Assembly: GCF_014640315.1 (NCBI RefSeq)
Contig: NZ_BMGS01000001.1
Location: 645,648 to 709,647, forward strand
Length of the DNA: 64,000 nucleotides
Origin: Hymenobacter glacieicola
GTDB lineage: Bacteria > Bacteroidota > Bacteroidia > Cytophagales > Hymenobacteraceae
Reading direction: 5' to 3'
Part shown: piece by piece, positions 8,551 through 17,060 of the stretch
Layout: each line of letters starts with the position of its first letter
Position numbering within the stretch: position 1 is the stretch's first letter
Made by a program: the position numbers and the translations under genes
The notes under the pieces: generated by a model
What the model was told of the DNA's origin: nothing
What the model saw: the letters and a program-made list of their open reading frames with translations, nothing else
Database searches by the model: none

Positions 8551-8950
8551 GGTATTCTACAAAATTGCGTTCGGTCTCGTACAGCGTAACCGACATGGTC
8601 AGGTGCTCTTCCACGTGCGGGCGTAGCCGGTTCCAAATCACGATGGCAATATTTTCAGCCGTGGGGTTCAGGTGGCGGAATTCCTCCGTGTCCAGATTCA
8701 GATTTCGGTGGTCAAAGGTATCCAGAATCTCGCGCTTGATCAGGTCGCTCAACCGCTTCATATCATACACGTAGCCCGTAGCGGGGTCAATGTCGCCGGT
8801 CAAACGTACAATGAGCTCGTAGTTATGGCCGTGATAATGAGGGTTATTGCACTTGCCAAACGTAATTTGGTTCTGCTCATCATTCCAGGCAGGGTTGTGC
8901 AGGCGGTGGGCAGCGTTGAAGTGTTCCTTGCGGCAAACAGTGATAGGCAT
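8543..8950 (-). CDS. queD: 6-pyruvoyl-tetrahydropterin / 6-carboxytetrahydropterin synthase family
   Basis: A protein of 135 residues acting on dihydroneopterin triphosphate. Zinc ligands appear in HFNAAHRL and in HYHGHNY. The catalytic Cys is in GKCNNPHYHGHNYEL (about 28-42). FDHRNLNLD, PTAENIA and ETERNF complete the family pattern. The CNNP-x-HGHNY form is closer to animal-type PTPS than to the short E. coli QueD motif, so a role in tetrahydrobiopterin-like pterin synthesis is possible as well as queuosine. The start at 8950 is chosen because the upstream 19 residues are not conserved in the family. It is the first gene of the operon with folE. Confidence 0.9.
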   Translation of the reverse strand: MPITVCRKEHFNAAHRLHNPAWNDEQNQITFGKCNNPHYHGHNYELIVRLTGDIDPATGYVYDMKRLSDLIKREILDTFDHRNLNLDTEEFRHLNPTAENIAIVIWNRLRPHVEEHLTMSVTLYETERNFVEYHG

Positions 8951-9130
8951 AGTCGGGATTAAACTGGCGGGAGCTGCTTTTGTTTCAGAAAGTATAGAGA
9001 ATATCAAGTAGTTGGCTCAGCCAAGATAGCCTAGCTCAACAGGAATAGATGCCATTATCTGGTATATAAACGATTATGAATATTAATTTTCTAACAAAAG
9101 TCAGTTTTCTTCAAAAAAAACAATCCGCGG

Positions 9131-9163
9131 TCTGGTGAGATGCTGGCAGGCTAGTTAAATTTG
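9131..9163 (+). promoter_or_regulatory. Bacteroidota-type promoter for the 9234 gene
   Basis: TAAATTTG at 9156-9163 matches the -7 consensus TAnnTTTG. TCTG at 9131-9134, 21 bases upstream, approximates the -33 TTTG. The predicted leader is about 65 bases. The surrounding 9008-9233 spacer is AT-rich compared with its neighbours. Confidence 0.5.
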
Positions 9164-9233
9164 ATGAGTCGGAGTTCGTTTACCCGACGGTCATACCTGC
9201 AAATCATTTTCTTCTCAACTTATTTCATTTCCT

Positions 9234-9944
9234 ATGAAACGAGGCGTACTCTTTTCTTTGCTGCTGATGTTGGCAACATCGGTGACTAGCTTCGCGCAAA
9301 AGTCGCCGGTTGATGAAACGGACATGGCCGTAAAAGGCATTCCGCGTAAGGGGCAGCGGGTTTCTGTGCAGCTGGATAGCAAGCGCGTGGAAGACTCCTG
9401 GAAAAAGCAGCTGGACGAGCAGTTCGGTAGCAAAGTAAAAGCGGACAAAGGCGTATACACCATGGACGGAGTCGTGATTGACGCCGTTTCCAAGACGCCA
9501 GTACGCGTAATCAGCAAAGTAGACGCCGTTCCTACCGGTACTACCATCTGGTGGTCGATTGACTTGGGTAACGCATACCTGGGAAAAGAGTCGACGCCGG
9601 TGCAGTGGAAAGCTGCCGAAGGCTACCTGAAAGACTTCGCCCGCAAGCTCTACCGCGAAGACTTGGCCGTACAGGTTGCTGAAGCTGAGAAAGCCCTCGT
9701 GTCGTCGCAGAACAACCACATGGCGGTTATCTCGAAGGCGGATGCCATTAAGAAAGACATCGAGAAAAACAAAGCGCGTAAAATCGAAATTCAGCAGCAG
9801 CTGGCCCAGAACGCCGCTGAACTGCAGCAGTACAACAACCAGGTGGATATGAACCTGAAGGAGCAGGAAGCTGCCCGCGCCGACATTGTGAACATGCGCG
9901 TAGCCCTGGAGGCCGTGAAGGAGCGCATGAACAAGATTGAGTAG
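9234..9944 (+). CDS. Secreted coiled-coil protein, unknown function
   Basis: A 236-residue protein with a signal peptide (MKRGVLFSLLLMLATS, cleavage near SFAQ-KS at 22). The central part (about 30-150) has alternating Lys/Val-rich strands with WWSIDLGNAYLG. The C-terminal third (about 140-236) is a long charged coiled coil (AEAEKALVSS to MNKIE). It probably acts in the periplasm or at the outer membrane. No known family is recognised. It is transcribed from its own promoter and ends at the bidirectional terminator 9971-10006. Confidence 0.85.
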   Translation: MKRGVLFSLLLMLATSVTSFAQKSPVDETDMAVKGIPRKGQRVSVQLDSKRVEDSWKKQLDEQFGSKVKADKGVYTMDGVVIDAVSKTPVRVISKVDAVPTGTTIWWSIDLGNAYLGKESTPVQWKAAEGYLKDFARKLYREDLAVQVAEAEKALVSSQNNHMAVISKADAIKKDIEKNKARKIEIQQQLAQNAAELQQYNNQVDMNLKEQEAARADIVNMRVALEAVKERMNKIE

Positions 9945-9970
9945 TCGGTCCGCCGATTTTTACTTGTAAG

Positions 9971-10006
9971 CAAAAAGCCCCGCCTGCTATCAGGCGGGGC
10001 TTTTTG
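9971..10006. terminator. Bidirectional rho-independent terminator
   Basis: Perfect 16-base arms (9971-9986 and 9991-10006) with a CTAT loop. The core GCCCCGCCTG is flanked by A5 and T5. It separates the convergent genes at 9234 and 10023. Confidence 0.9.
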
Positions 10007-10022
10007 TTGCTATACAGTGCTG

Positions 10023-10631
10023 CTATTGCAGCCAGCGACGAATGTACTGATCCGCGGCCTTCTCGTCTTTCCAGCCGGCAATGCGGGTCTCTCCGGGTCG
10101 GCCCCGGTGCTGGAACCACAAGCTCAGCGACTGGCGCACGCCCGGGTAGCGGCGGTTCAGGGTGGCCCAGTCCGTGACATCTGGCAGGATGCGCTGGGCC
10201 GGTCGCGCCGGAACTGCCACGACCAGCTGCTGCAGGGTCCCGTTCACGTCGAGCAGCAGCAGGGCCACGGGGACTACCTCCAGCACGCTGCCCGCAGGCT
10301 GACTTTCGGCCAGCACCAGCGCCGGCACGGGCTCGTCAGCTTCCTGGGGCCGGCCGGCCGCGCTGACTTTGGTGCCCGGAACAAAGCCGAGGTTGCCCGG
10401 CACGGGCAGGAACTCAATGAGCTGGTCGGAGCCGGCCCGCTGCAGCGGCTGGAATTCATGCGTTTGGGCGTGGTAGCGCTGCTCGTGGTTGGTGCCAGCG
10501 GGCATTTCCACCACCACCTGCAACAGCTTGTGCTCGGCTGAAAACGTAGGCAGGTCGGCATAATCCGTTTGGCAGCCTGCCAGCGAAGCGGCGCTTATTA
10601 CGGTCAGGAGTAGAAACCAACGCACACGCAT
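10023..10631 (-). CDS. Family I inorganic pyrophosphatase-like lipoprotein, probably inactive
   Basis: A 202-residue lipoprotein (lipobox LAGC, Cys20) with the fold signature of family I pyrophosphatases: VVVEMPAGTNHEQRY (Glu42), IEFLPVPGNLGFVPG, SVLEVVPVALLLLD and a C-terminal AGWKDEKAA. The key residues differ from the family. The Asp triad normally in a DGDxxD context reads A98-D-E100-P-V-P103. The catalytic Tyr of NYGF is Leu81. Of the later Asp pair only Asp128 is kept, and the other position is Leu. It therefore probably does not hydrolyse pyrophosphate. The function is unknown, perhaps binding or structural at the membrane. The opposite-strand M1 peptidase-side neighbour ends 21 bases upstream of its start. 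Confidence 0.8.
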   Translation of the reverse strand: MRVRWFLLLTVISAASLAGCQTDYADLPTFSAEHKLLQVVVEMPAGTNHEQRYHAQTHEFQPLQRAGSDQLIEFLPVPGNLGFVPGTKVSAAGRPQEADEPVPALVLAESQPAGSVLEVVPVALLLLDVNGTLQQLVVAVPARPAQRILPDVTDWATLNRRYPGVRQSLSLWFQHRGRPGETRIAGWKDEKAADQYIRRWLQ

Positions 10632-10651
10632 GAATTCCAGGGCTACAACTG

Positions 10652-13621
10652 CTACTGCGCTAACTGTTCGTTTAAAATCCGGAAGGGGTTCAGTTCCTCC
10701 AAGTGCAGCACGAAGCGGATTCGGTCGGTAAAGTCCTTGCGGCTGCTGGGCAGGCCGTCAGCATATTGCGAGCCAGCGACAGGCAGGTAAAGCCGCAGGA
10801 TGTTCTTGGCAATGGGCACTACCAGGCCCGCGTCGTAGTACAGGCGCTGGGCCCCCAAGCCGGGGCCTACGGTCTGAAACTCCTTGGTGGCCCCTAAATC
10901 GGCAAAAACGGCCAGGGAAGTTACGGGCAGGTCGGCTTCTACGCCCAGGGTGCTGAGCCACCGCCGGCTGCCGACGGGTAGGTAGGCTTTGAATGCGCCG
11001 TCCCGGTCGTCGGTTTGGTGACGCTGGGCCGTGTAGGTATCGGAAATCTGCTGCCGGTCCAGGAAGGCCGTTTGGCGGCGGTAGTCGGGGCTACCGCTCA
11101 GGCCAATGATGAAGTCGTTTTCGGCCCCGGATTTCAGGAATCTACCTCCAAACAAGCGGGCCCGGATCTGCTTCTTGGCGCTGTAGTAACGGCTGTAGGT
11201 AGCCGTGGCCCGGAGCAGGGCAGCCTCCCGGTCAGTGTTGTCCACATCGACATTGGGCGTCATGTAGTTGAACTCGACGTGCGCGCCCCAGCTTTGCAAG
11301 GCGTTTTTGTGTTGCACCTGGTACTCCAGGGTCTGGAAGCTGCTGGTTTGGCCCAGGTCTTGGTTGCGCACGGTGGTGTTGGCAAAGCGCAGTAAATGCT
11401 GGGGCTGGTTGAAGGCCGAGTGGGGCAGCAGCAGCGTAATGCTGGGCTCTATCTTGCGGTAGCGCTCAAAACGCTGCACCTGAATGCCTGTGAGCAGCTG
11501 GCGCGCTACCGTACGCGGCAGCACGTTCAAACTCAGGGTGCCAATACCGTTCAGCTCGTTGCGGTTAAAACTGTACATGGGCATGGCCAGGTAGTTGAGC
11601 CGTTTAGGCGCCAGCGCGTTGTTGTAAAAGGCGGCCCCCAGCATGAACTTGTCGGAGGTGTTGGCCCCTAGTACCGGCAGCCAGTTGATGGTGTTCCGGT
11701 CCCAGCGTTCCAGGCTGGCCAGGGGCTTCAGGCGCAGGGGCTCCCAGGTCTTGAATGAGCCGCTAAGGTTCATCCGGTCGTCGCGGCGGTTGAGCTGGGG
11801 CGTGAGGTAGCCGGGGTCCACGACTACGCTGGCCACGCCGGCCCGGCGGAAGTTAAGTTGGGTTTCATCCTGCTCATCGTCTTCGGTGCCGCCAAACACG
11901 GGCGTCCACTGCGTTTCCAACACGTTGCCCTGGGCATCGAGAGTAGCAACGGGCACGGCAAACGGCGCGGGCGAATCGTTGCGCACCAGTACTTTCACCG
12001 TCTCATTCTGCACCAGCAGGTCGGATACGGCGGCTTCGTAGCGGTTTTGGGTCGTGAGCATGTCGCGGAAAAACCAATCCAGCTTCTGGCCGCTGGTTTC
12101 CTCGAACACGGCCTGCATGTCCTCGGGGTAGGGGTGGCGGAACTGCCAGCGCTGGTAGTAGGCGTGCATGGCCGCGTCGAACTTCTCCTGGCCTAAGTAC
12201 CCGGCCAGGTAGCGTAGCAGGGCGGCGGTTTTGCCGTACACAATCAGCCCGTAGTTCAGCTTGCCATACTGGGCGGAAGAAATTCCGCTAACCGGCTGGT
12301 CGAGGCCCCGCGAGGCTAGTGCCTGGAAGGGCACCTGGTTCAGGGCCGCAGCCGGCAGGCCATCAACGCCCAGTGTGCGGGCCAGGCGCGGCGACTTCAC
12401 CAGAAATTCCAGCTGCCCGGCCGTCGGATTTTCGCGCTCTGCCACGCGGTTTTCCACGTAGGAGTTTACGCCCTCATCAAGCCAGGGAAAGTCCCGCTCA
12501 TTGGAACCCAGGATGCCGTGAAGCCAATTGTGGCCTACCTCGTGCACAATGGCCGAAGGTTGGGTCACGGTTACCATGGGGTATTCCATGCCGGAGCCCG
12601 CACTCAGGGCCCCATCCACAGCCGTAGCGGAGGCGTAGGGGTATTCGCCTACCCACTCAGAGTAGGAGGTAAGAGCCTTGTTTACATCGGTAAGACCTTT
12701 AATCCACTTTTCGGCGTCCTTGTTGGTAAACAAAACCCAGGAAGTCACCTGCCGGCCCGAGGGTAGCGTGACGCCGCTTTTAAGCACGTTAAAGCGCTTG
12801 TCGGCAAACCAGGCGAAATCGTGCACCCGGTCCTGCACGTAGCGCAGGGTTTTGGTATCGGAGGAGGACGCCGGGAACTTCAGGTCGTCGCCGAAATCCT
12901 TCTGGGTTTTCTTACCGGCCGTGGCAGCGGCCAGCTGGTCGAGGCGCTGTTGCTCATCGGGGTTTTGCAGTACGCCGGTGGCGCCTACCACGTAGTTGGC
13001 CGGCAAGGTAATGCGCACATCAAACGAGCCAAACTCCGAGTAGAATTCGCCCTGGTCGAGGTAGGGCATCTGGTGCCAGCCTTTGCGGTCGTACACGGCG
13101 GGCTTGGGGTACCACTGGGTTATCTGGTAGCTCTGCTCAACGTGACCGAAACGGGAAAAGGAATCCGGAATCTTGACCCGGAACGGCGTGGTAATGGTAA
13201 TGCTGGCGCCGGGAGCCAGGGGCTGGGGCAAAATCAGCTTGGCCATGTCGGGGCTGCCGGCATCGTACTGCAGGGTAGCCGGCTGGCCGTTTACCTGAAA
13301 AGCCAGGCCATCGATGAAGCCGCGCTGCTCGGGCGTGGCAAACTGAAACTTGCGGCTGCCGTTCCGCAGCTGCTGGCGGGCAAAGGCCGTGCTGTTGTCG
13401 CGGTAAGCATTAGGCCAGAGGTGAAACCAGATGTAGGGCAGCGCATCCGGCGAGTTATTCGTGTACACCAGCTCCTCCCGGCCGCTGAGCGTGTGCTGCC
13501 GGTCGTCCAGGGTGACGTCGATGGAGTAGTTGGCTTGCTGCTGCCAGGTGGGGGTAGCACGCTGGGCGTAGCTTACTATGGGTAGAATGGCTAGGCCCCA
13601 CAGGCTTATACATCTTTTCAT
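10652..13621 (-). CDS. Secreted M1-family metallopeptidase with C-terminal barrel-like region
   Basis: An aminopeptidase N-like zinc peptidase of 989 residues with signal peptide MKRCISLWGLAILPIVSYAQ. The N-terminal beta domain is followed by GSGMEYPMV (exopeptidase-type motif) and HEVGHNW with the third zinc ligand Glu in WLDEG exactly 18 residues later. After about residue 620 the sequence turns into repeated short beta strands (MNLSGSFKTWEPL onward). These resemble an outer-membrane barrel and end in LRLYLPVAGSQYA and a short tail. It probably sits at the cell surface or periplasm degrading peptides. The start at 13621 is chosen for its signal peptide; an upstream start adds 48 residues without one. 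It is 20 bases from the lipoprotein gene and probably co-transcribed with it. Confidence 0.92.
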   Translation of the reverse strand: MKRCISLWGLAILPIVSYAQRATPTWQQQANYSIDVTLDDRQHTLSGREELVYTNNSPDALPYIWFHLWPNAYRDNSTAFARQQLRNGSRKFQFATPEQRGFIDGLAFQVNGQPATLQYDAGSPDMAKLILPQPLAPGASITITTPFRVKIPDSFSRFGHVEQSYQITQWYPKPAVYDRKGWHQMPYLDQGEFYSEFGSFDVRITLPANYVVGATGVLQNPDEQQRLDQLAAATAGKKTQKDFGDDLKFPASSSDTKTLRYVQDRVHDFAWFADKRFNVLKSGVTLPSGRQVTSWVLFTNKDAEKWIKGLTDVNKALTSYSEWVGEYPYASATAVDGALSAGSGMEYPMVTVTQPSAIVHEVGHNWLHGILGSNERDFPWLDEGVNSYVENRVAERENPTAGQLEFLVKSPRLARTLGVDGLPAAALNQVPFQALASRGLDQPVSGISSAQYGKLNYGLIVYGKTAALLRYLAGYLGQEKFDAAMHAYYQRWQFRHPYPEDMQAVFEETSGQKLDWFFRDMLTTQNRYEAAVSDLLVQNETVKVLVRNDSPAPFAVPVATLDAQGNVLETQWTPVFGGTEDDEQDETQLNFRRAGVASVVVDPGYLTPQLNRRDDRMNLSGSFKTWEPLRLKPLASLERWDRNTINWLPVLGANTSDKFMLGAAFYNNALAPKRLNYLAMPMYSFNRNELNGIGTLSLNVLPRTVARQLLTGIQVQRFERYRKIEPSITLLLPHSAFNQPQHLLRFANTTVRNQDLGQTSSFQTLEYQVQHKNALQSWGAHVEFNYMTPNVDVDNTDREAALLRATATYSRYYSAKKQIRARLFGGRFLKSGAENDFIIGLSGSPDYRRQTAFLDRQQISDTYTAQRHQTDDRDGAFKAYLPVGSRRWLSTLGVEADLPVTSLAVFADLGATKEFQTVGPGLGAQRLYYDAGLVVPIAKNILRLYLPVAGSQYADGLPSSRKDFTDRIRFVLHLEELNPFRILNEQLAQ

Positions 13622-13772
13622 GCGGTACGAGGAAAGGGGATTGGGTGGTGGCATGGGAAGGCGAAAGTAGCCCTTCAGACCGGAACATGGGCCACAACCT
13701 TTGCCACACAGCCGCGTTTGCACGAATATTCCCAACTGTGCCGCTGCTGGCGGCAGCTTAACCATTCACACT

Positions 13773-14195
13773 ATGTCTTTCCACAAGATTCCCAAGGACG
13801 ATACCCAACACCAAAACCACCTCGACGGCGCCGTAGGCATTCTGACCGGCAACTTGCAGGAAGAAGCCACCAAGTCGGGCCTCGACAACCATTTCCAGCG
13901 CTGGATTGAGGACCTCAAAGACGTGAACAACCCCGAGCTGCACCAGATTGTGGTGGACATGCAGGCGCTGAAAGCGCACTTCGGCGGCGGCACTATTGAC
14001 AAAGACCTGGTGGGCCAGCTTCTGAGCCGCTTGGGCACTAATACTGCCAAGGCAGCCGTATTTGCCGAAAACCCGAATACCGCCCAGCGGGTAGCCAACC
14101 TGGGTGAAGCGCTCAGCGCTGCCGCCAAGCAAATGCGCGGTGGCCAGTCGAGCCCCGAGCAGGACCTGCAGCAGAACTCGTCGCAAAAATCCTAA
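13773..14195 (+). CDS. Small soluble hypothetical protein
   Basis: A 140-residue helical, charged protein starting MSFHKIPKDD. It has no signal peptide or membrane segment, and the last 20 residues are Gln/Ser-rich and probably disordered. The upstream 24 in-frame residues lack protein character, so ATG 13773 is used. No family is recognised. It is divergent from the M1 peptidase gene and convergent with rplS. Confidence 0.8.
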   Translation: MSFHKIPKDDTQHQNHLDGAVGILTGNLQEEATKSGLDNHFQRWIEDLKDVNNPELHQIVVDMQALKAHFGGGTIDKDLVGQLLSRLGTNTAKAAVFAENPNTAQRVANLGEALSAAAKQMRGGQSSPEQDLQQNSSQKS

Positions 14196-14241
14196 GTCGT
14201 TGATTGGGCTGCGGCGCCCCTTATAGCTCAAAGCCAGAAAC

Positions 14242-14279
14242 AAAACAGCCGGCCCTCCGCAAGGAGAGCCGGCTGTTTT
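14242..14279. terminator. Bidirectional terminator
   Basis: Seventeen-base arms (14242-14258 and 14263-14279) with one mismatch and a GCAA loop. The core ACAGCCGGC is flanked by A4 and a T run reaching 14282. It lies between the convergent hypothetical gene and rplS. Confidence 0.9.
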
Positions 14280-14303
14280 TTATAAGCAGGAAAGCGGTAC
14301 AGC

Positions 14304-14681
14304 TTAAGCAGTAGCCTTGGCTACGGTAGCACGCTTTTCTTTGATACGAGCAGCTTTGCCCGACAGGCCACGCAGGTAGAACAGACGAGCACGACGTACT
14401 TTACCGCGGCGCACCACCTCGATCTTGTCGATGTTAGGTGACAGGAGGGGGAAAATACGCTCAGTGCCGATTTGGTTTGAAATCTTACGAACCGTGAAGG
14501 TTTCGCCGTTCGAGTTGGTGTTCTTGCGCTGGATAACGACGCCCTGGAACTGCTGAATGCGCTCCTTGTTGCCCTCGCGAATTTTCACGTGGACATTGAT
14601 GGTGTCACCGGCGGCAAATTGGGGGAAGCTGGCGCGGCGCTCCTGGGATTCCTGCTGGATAAAATCGAGTAGTACGCTCAT
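14304..14681 (-). CDS. rplS: 50S ribosomal protein L19
   Basis: A structural protein of the large subunit near the 30S interface, 125 residues. The family pattern is complete: [58 protein letters not shown] and [10 protein letters not shown]. The start at 14681 ([12 protein letters not shown]) is the conventional one, and the longer frame adds residues encoded by a low-complexity spacer. It is the last gene of the minus-strand rpsP-rimM-trmD-rplS operon and ends at the terminator 14242-14279. Confidence 0.97.
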   Translation of the reverse strand: MSVLLDFIQQESQERRASFPQFAAGDTINVHVKIREGNKERIQQFQGVVIQRKNTNSNGETFTVRKISNQIGTERIFPLLSPNIDKIEVVRRGKVRRARLFYLRGLSGKAARIKEKRATVAKATA

Positions 14682-14861
14682 GGCTGGAAAAACTGTGAAG
14701 GACGGCCGCGCCGTCCGAAGGGTTTCGGGTAAAGAGGCGCAAATATAGCCCTCTATTTTGAAATTGTGAAATTGTGAGTTGGTGAAATTGTGAGTTTGTC
14801 GTTCTGCTTGCGTCACTTACGGGTGCAGCGCAGCAGATTCGCTCTTCACAATTGCGCAAGC

Positions 14862-15539
14862 TCACTCTTGCAATAAATCCGGCCGGCGCTGTTGGGTGCG
14901 GACCAGGGCTTGCTCATGGCGCCAGACGTCTATTTTCGGGGTGTTGCCCGAGAGCAGAATTTCTGGTACCGGTAAGCCCCGCCATTCGGCCGGGCGGGTG
15001 TACACCGGCGGCGCCAGCAGGTTGTCCTGAAAGGAGTCGCTGAGGGCGGATTCTTCGTTGCCCAGCACGCCAGGCAACAGCCGCACTACCGCATCCACCA
15101 GAATGGCAGCGCCAAGCTCGCCCCCGCTCAGAACGTAGTCGCCAACGCTGATTTCGTGGGTGATGTAGGCCTGGCGGATTCGCTCGTCAACGCCCTTGTA
15201 GTGGCCGCAGAGAATGAGCAGATTACCGGCCAATGACAACCGATTCACGAGCGGCTGACGGAGCGTTTCCCCGTCGGGCGTCATGTAAATGACGCCCGAC
15301 GGGGAACGTTGCGCCAGCAGCTCATCGAAACAGGCGGCAATGGGTTCCACGCGCAGTACCATGCCAGCCCCGCCCCCAAACACGTAGTCATCAATCTGAC
15401 CGTGTTTGTTAATGGCGTAGCGGCGCAGGTCGTGCAGATGAATTTCGGCCAAGCCTTTATCCTGTGCCCGCTTCACGATGGAATGAGCAAAGGGGCTGAC
15501 CAGCAAATCCGGCTGGCACGTGACAATGTCAATACGCAT
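14862..15539 (-). CDS. trmD: tRNA (guanine37-N1)-methyltransferase
   Basis: It methylates G37 of tRNAs using S-adenosylmethionine, which prevents +1 frameshifting. It has 225 residues, the usual length. SPOUT trefoil-knot motifs are present: [15 protein letters not shown] (about 52-66), [12 protein letters not shown] (about 110-121) and [13 protein letters not shown] (about 131-143). It ends in [11 protein letters not shown]. It lies between rimM and rplS with 14 bases to rimM. A GTGA-rich spacer separates it from rplS. Confidence 0.97.
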   Translation of the reverse strand: MRIDIVTCQPDLLVSPFAHSIVKRAQDKGLAEIHLHDLRRYAINKHGQIDDYVFGGGAGMVLRVEPIAACFDELLAQRSPSGVIYMTPDGETLRQPLVNRLSLAGNLLILCGHYKGVDERIRQAYITHEISVGDYVLSGGELGAAILVDAVVRLLPGVLGNEESALSDSFQDNLLAPPVYTRPAEWRGLPVPEILLSGNTPKIDVWRHEQALVRTQQRRPDLLQE

Positions 15540-15553
15540 GGAAACAGAACGAA

Positions 15554-16135
15554 CTACGGCTCTACGAATTCGTCGGGCTCATCCCGCTCCCGGGAGGCGG
15601 GCGTCAGGTACACGTCGAGCAAACCCTCCGGCAGGTTCACGAACAGCTTCCGCGCGGCCTGATCGGCCTGCTTCACCAGTTCATCTACCACCGGAATAAG
15701 TACTTCAACTCCCTGGTAGCGCATCGACAACACGTCCTGCTGGGGCAGCTCGTAGAAGGTTTCTACCGTGCCCAGCTCTCCCAACTGCTCATCGACTACC
15801 AGGTAGCCGACAACATCATGGAAGTAGAACTGGTCTTCTGCTAAATTCGGCAACTCCGTCAATGGGCGCCAGAGCTTGGCGTTGCGCAGCGGCTCGGCAT
15901 CTTCAATTCGGTCGATGCCTTTGAATTTAAGCAGGGCCCGCGCGTCGCTTTGCGGCTGGAGCTTTTCCACGGCGTAGTCCGTGAGCTTACCCGGGGCAGT
16001 GGGCAACTCCACCAGCACGGATTTCAGCTTGCGGTAATCGTCGAGGTTGTCTACGTCGAAGGCGGCCACCACAAAGCCTTTCAGGCCATGGGGCTTTACC
16101 ACCGAACCCAGCTCGTAGCAGTCGTCGAGAGTCAT
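15554..16135 (-). CDS. rimM: Ribosome maturation factor RimM
   Basis: A 16S rRNA processing factor that binds S19 in the 30S head. It has 193 residues with the N-terminal RimM barrel ([17 protein letters not shown], about 7-23) and the C-terminal PRC-barrel ([32 protein letters not shown]). The C-terminus ends in an acidic tail. It is the second gene of the rpsP operon; 115 bases separate it from rpsP. Confidence 0.95.
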   Translation of the reverse strand: MTLDDCYELGSVVKPHGLKGFVVAAFDVDNLDDYRKLKSVLVELPTAPGKLTDYAVEKLQPQSDARALLKFKGIDRIEDAEPLRNAKLWRPLTELPNLAEDQFYFHDVVGYLVVDEQLGELGTVETFYELPQQDVLSMRYQGVEVLIPVVDELVKQADQAARKLFVNLPEGLLDVYLTPASRERDEPDEFVEP

Positions 16136-16250
16136 GGCGGGGAAGGATGAGGAGGGGAAACGCGCAAAGGTGATGAGGTAGGAAAGGGTAGCCAGGTAAA
16201 ACCAGCAGCACGCCTTTAGTACCTCATCACCTTCTTACGTGAGCCTGAAA

Positions 16251-16805
16251 TTAGGCGCCAGCTTCCTCAGTGGTTTCGGCCGAAGCTTCTGCGTCGGTCG
16301 TTTCGCCTTCGGCGGCCGGAGCAGCCGGAGCGTTAGCGGCCTCCAGAGCAGCCTGCTTGGCGCGCTGAGCTTCAGCACGAGCTTCGTTTACCTTGGTTTC
16401 GGCGGCCAGACGCTGCTGACGAGCTTCCTCCTTGGCAGTGCCCAGGCTAGTGCGCTTGCCTTCGATTTTAGCATCTTTCTGCTCTTTCCAGTCGGTGAAG
16501 CGCTGGTCAGCAACGTCCTGCGAGATGGCGCCTTTGATTACGCCGAGTTGCAGGTGCTTGCGGTAGAGCACGCCCCGGTAAGAAAGCATAGCACGCACGG
16601 TATCCGTGGGCTGGGCACCCTTCATAATCCAGTCGAACGCCTTGTCACCATCGAAGTTGATGGTAGCGGGGTTGGTCTGGGGGTTGTAGGTACCGATTTT
16701 CTCGATGAAGCGGCCGTCGCGGGGCGAGCGGGAGTCGGCAACAACGATGTCGAACTGAGCGGCCTTTTTGCGGCCACGACGGGCGAGGCGGATTTTAACT
16801 GCCAT
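16251..16805 (-). CDS. rpsP: 30S ribosomal protein S16 with long C-terminal extension
   Basis: The first about 85 residues are a standard S16 ([56 protein letters not shown]). A further 100 residues follow that are Ala/Glu/Lys-rich and predicted helical or disordered ([14 protein letters not shown], ending in an Ala/Glu/Thr tail). Extended S16 proteins are common in Bacteroidota. It leads the rimM-trmD-rplS operon, transcribed from the promoter at 16858-16888. Confidence 0.97.
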   Translation of the reverse strand: MAVKIRLARRGRKKAAQFDIVVADSRSPRDGRFIEKIGTYNPQTNPATINFDGDKAFDWIMKGAQPTDTVRAMLSYRGVLYRKHLQLGVIKGAISQDVADQRFTDWKEQKDAKIEGKRTSLGTAKEEARQQRLAAETKVNEARAEAQRAKQAALEAANAPAAPAAEGETTDAEASAETTEEAGA

Positions 16806-16857
16806 AAACCGGTTTGGTTAAGCGACGCATCCCGTGCGTCTGGTTGAAAATGAGGTG

Positions 16858-16888
16858 CAAAGGTAAGGCAAAAGGCGGAGTTGTGAAA
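16858..16888 (-). promoter_or_regulatory. Promoter of the rpsP operon
   Basis: On the minus strand the -7 box TACCTTTG (16858-16865) is a full match to TAnnTTTG. TTTC at 16885-16888 stands 19 bases upstream as the -33 element. The predicted leader to the rpsP ATG is about 45 bases. Confidence 0.65.
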
Positions 16889-16969
16889 GGTGAAGTTATG
16901 AACACCGGTAGGCGTGCGCGGGAAAAGGCGCTCAATAGCTAGCACAGCCCGAAAACCCTGAAAAAGAAT

Positions 16970-17003
16970 AAGCCCTTCGGGCCTACGCACAAAGGGCTTA
17001 CTC
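16970..17003 (-). terminator. Terminator of the desaturase gene
   Basis: On the minus strand a GTAAGCCCTTTG arm pairs with an AAGGGCTTATTC arm, followed by a T-rich run. It lies 58 bases past the stop of the desaturase gene and upstream of the rpsP promoter. Confidence 0.7.
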
Positions 17004-17060
17004 CTGTATCCAAGGTGAGTTACAGCTCAATATTTCACCTTCTACTACTTCACTGATCGG

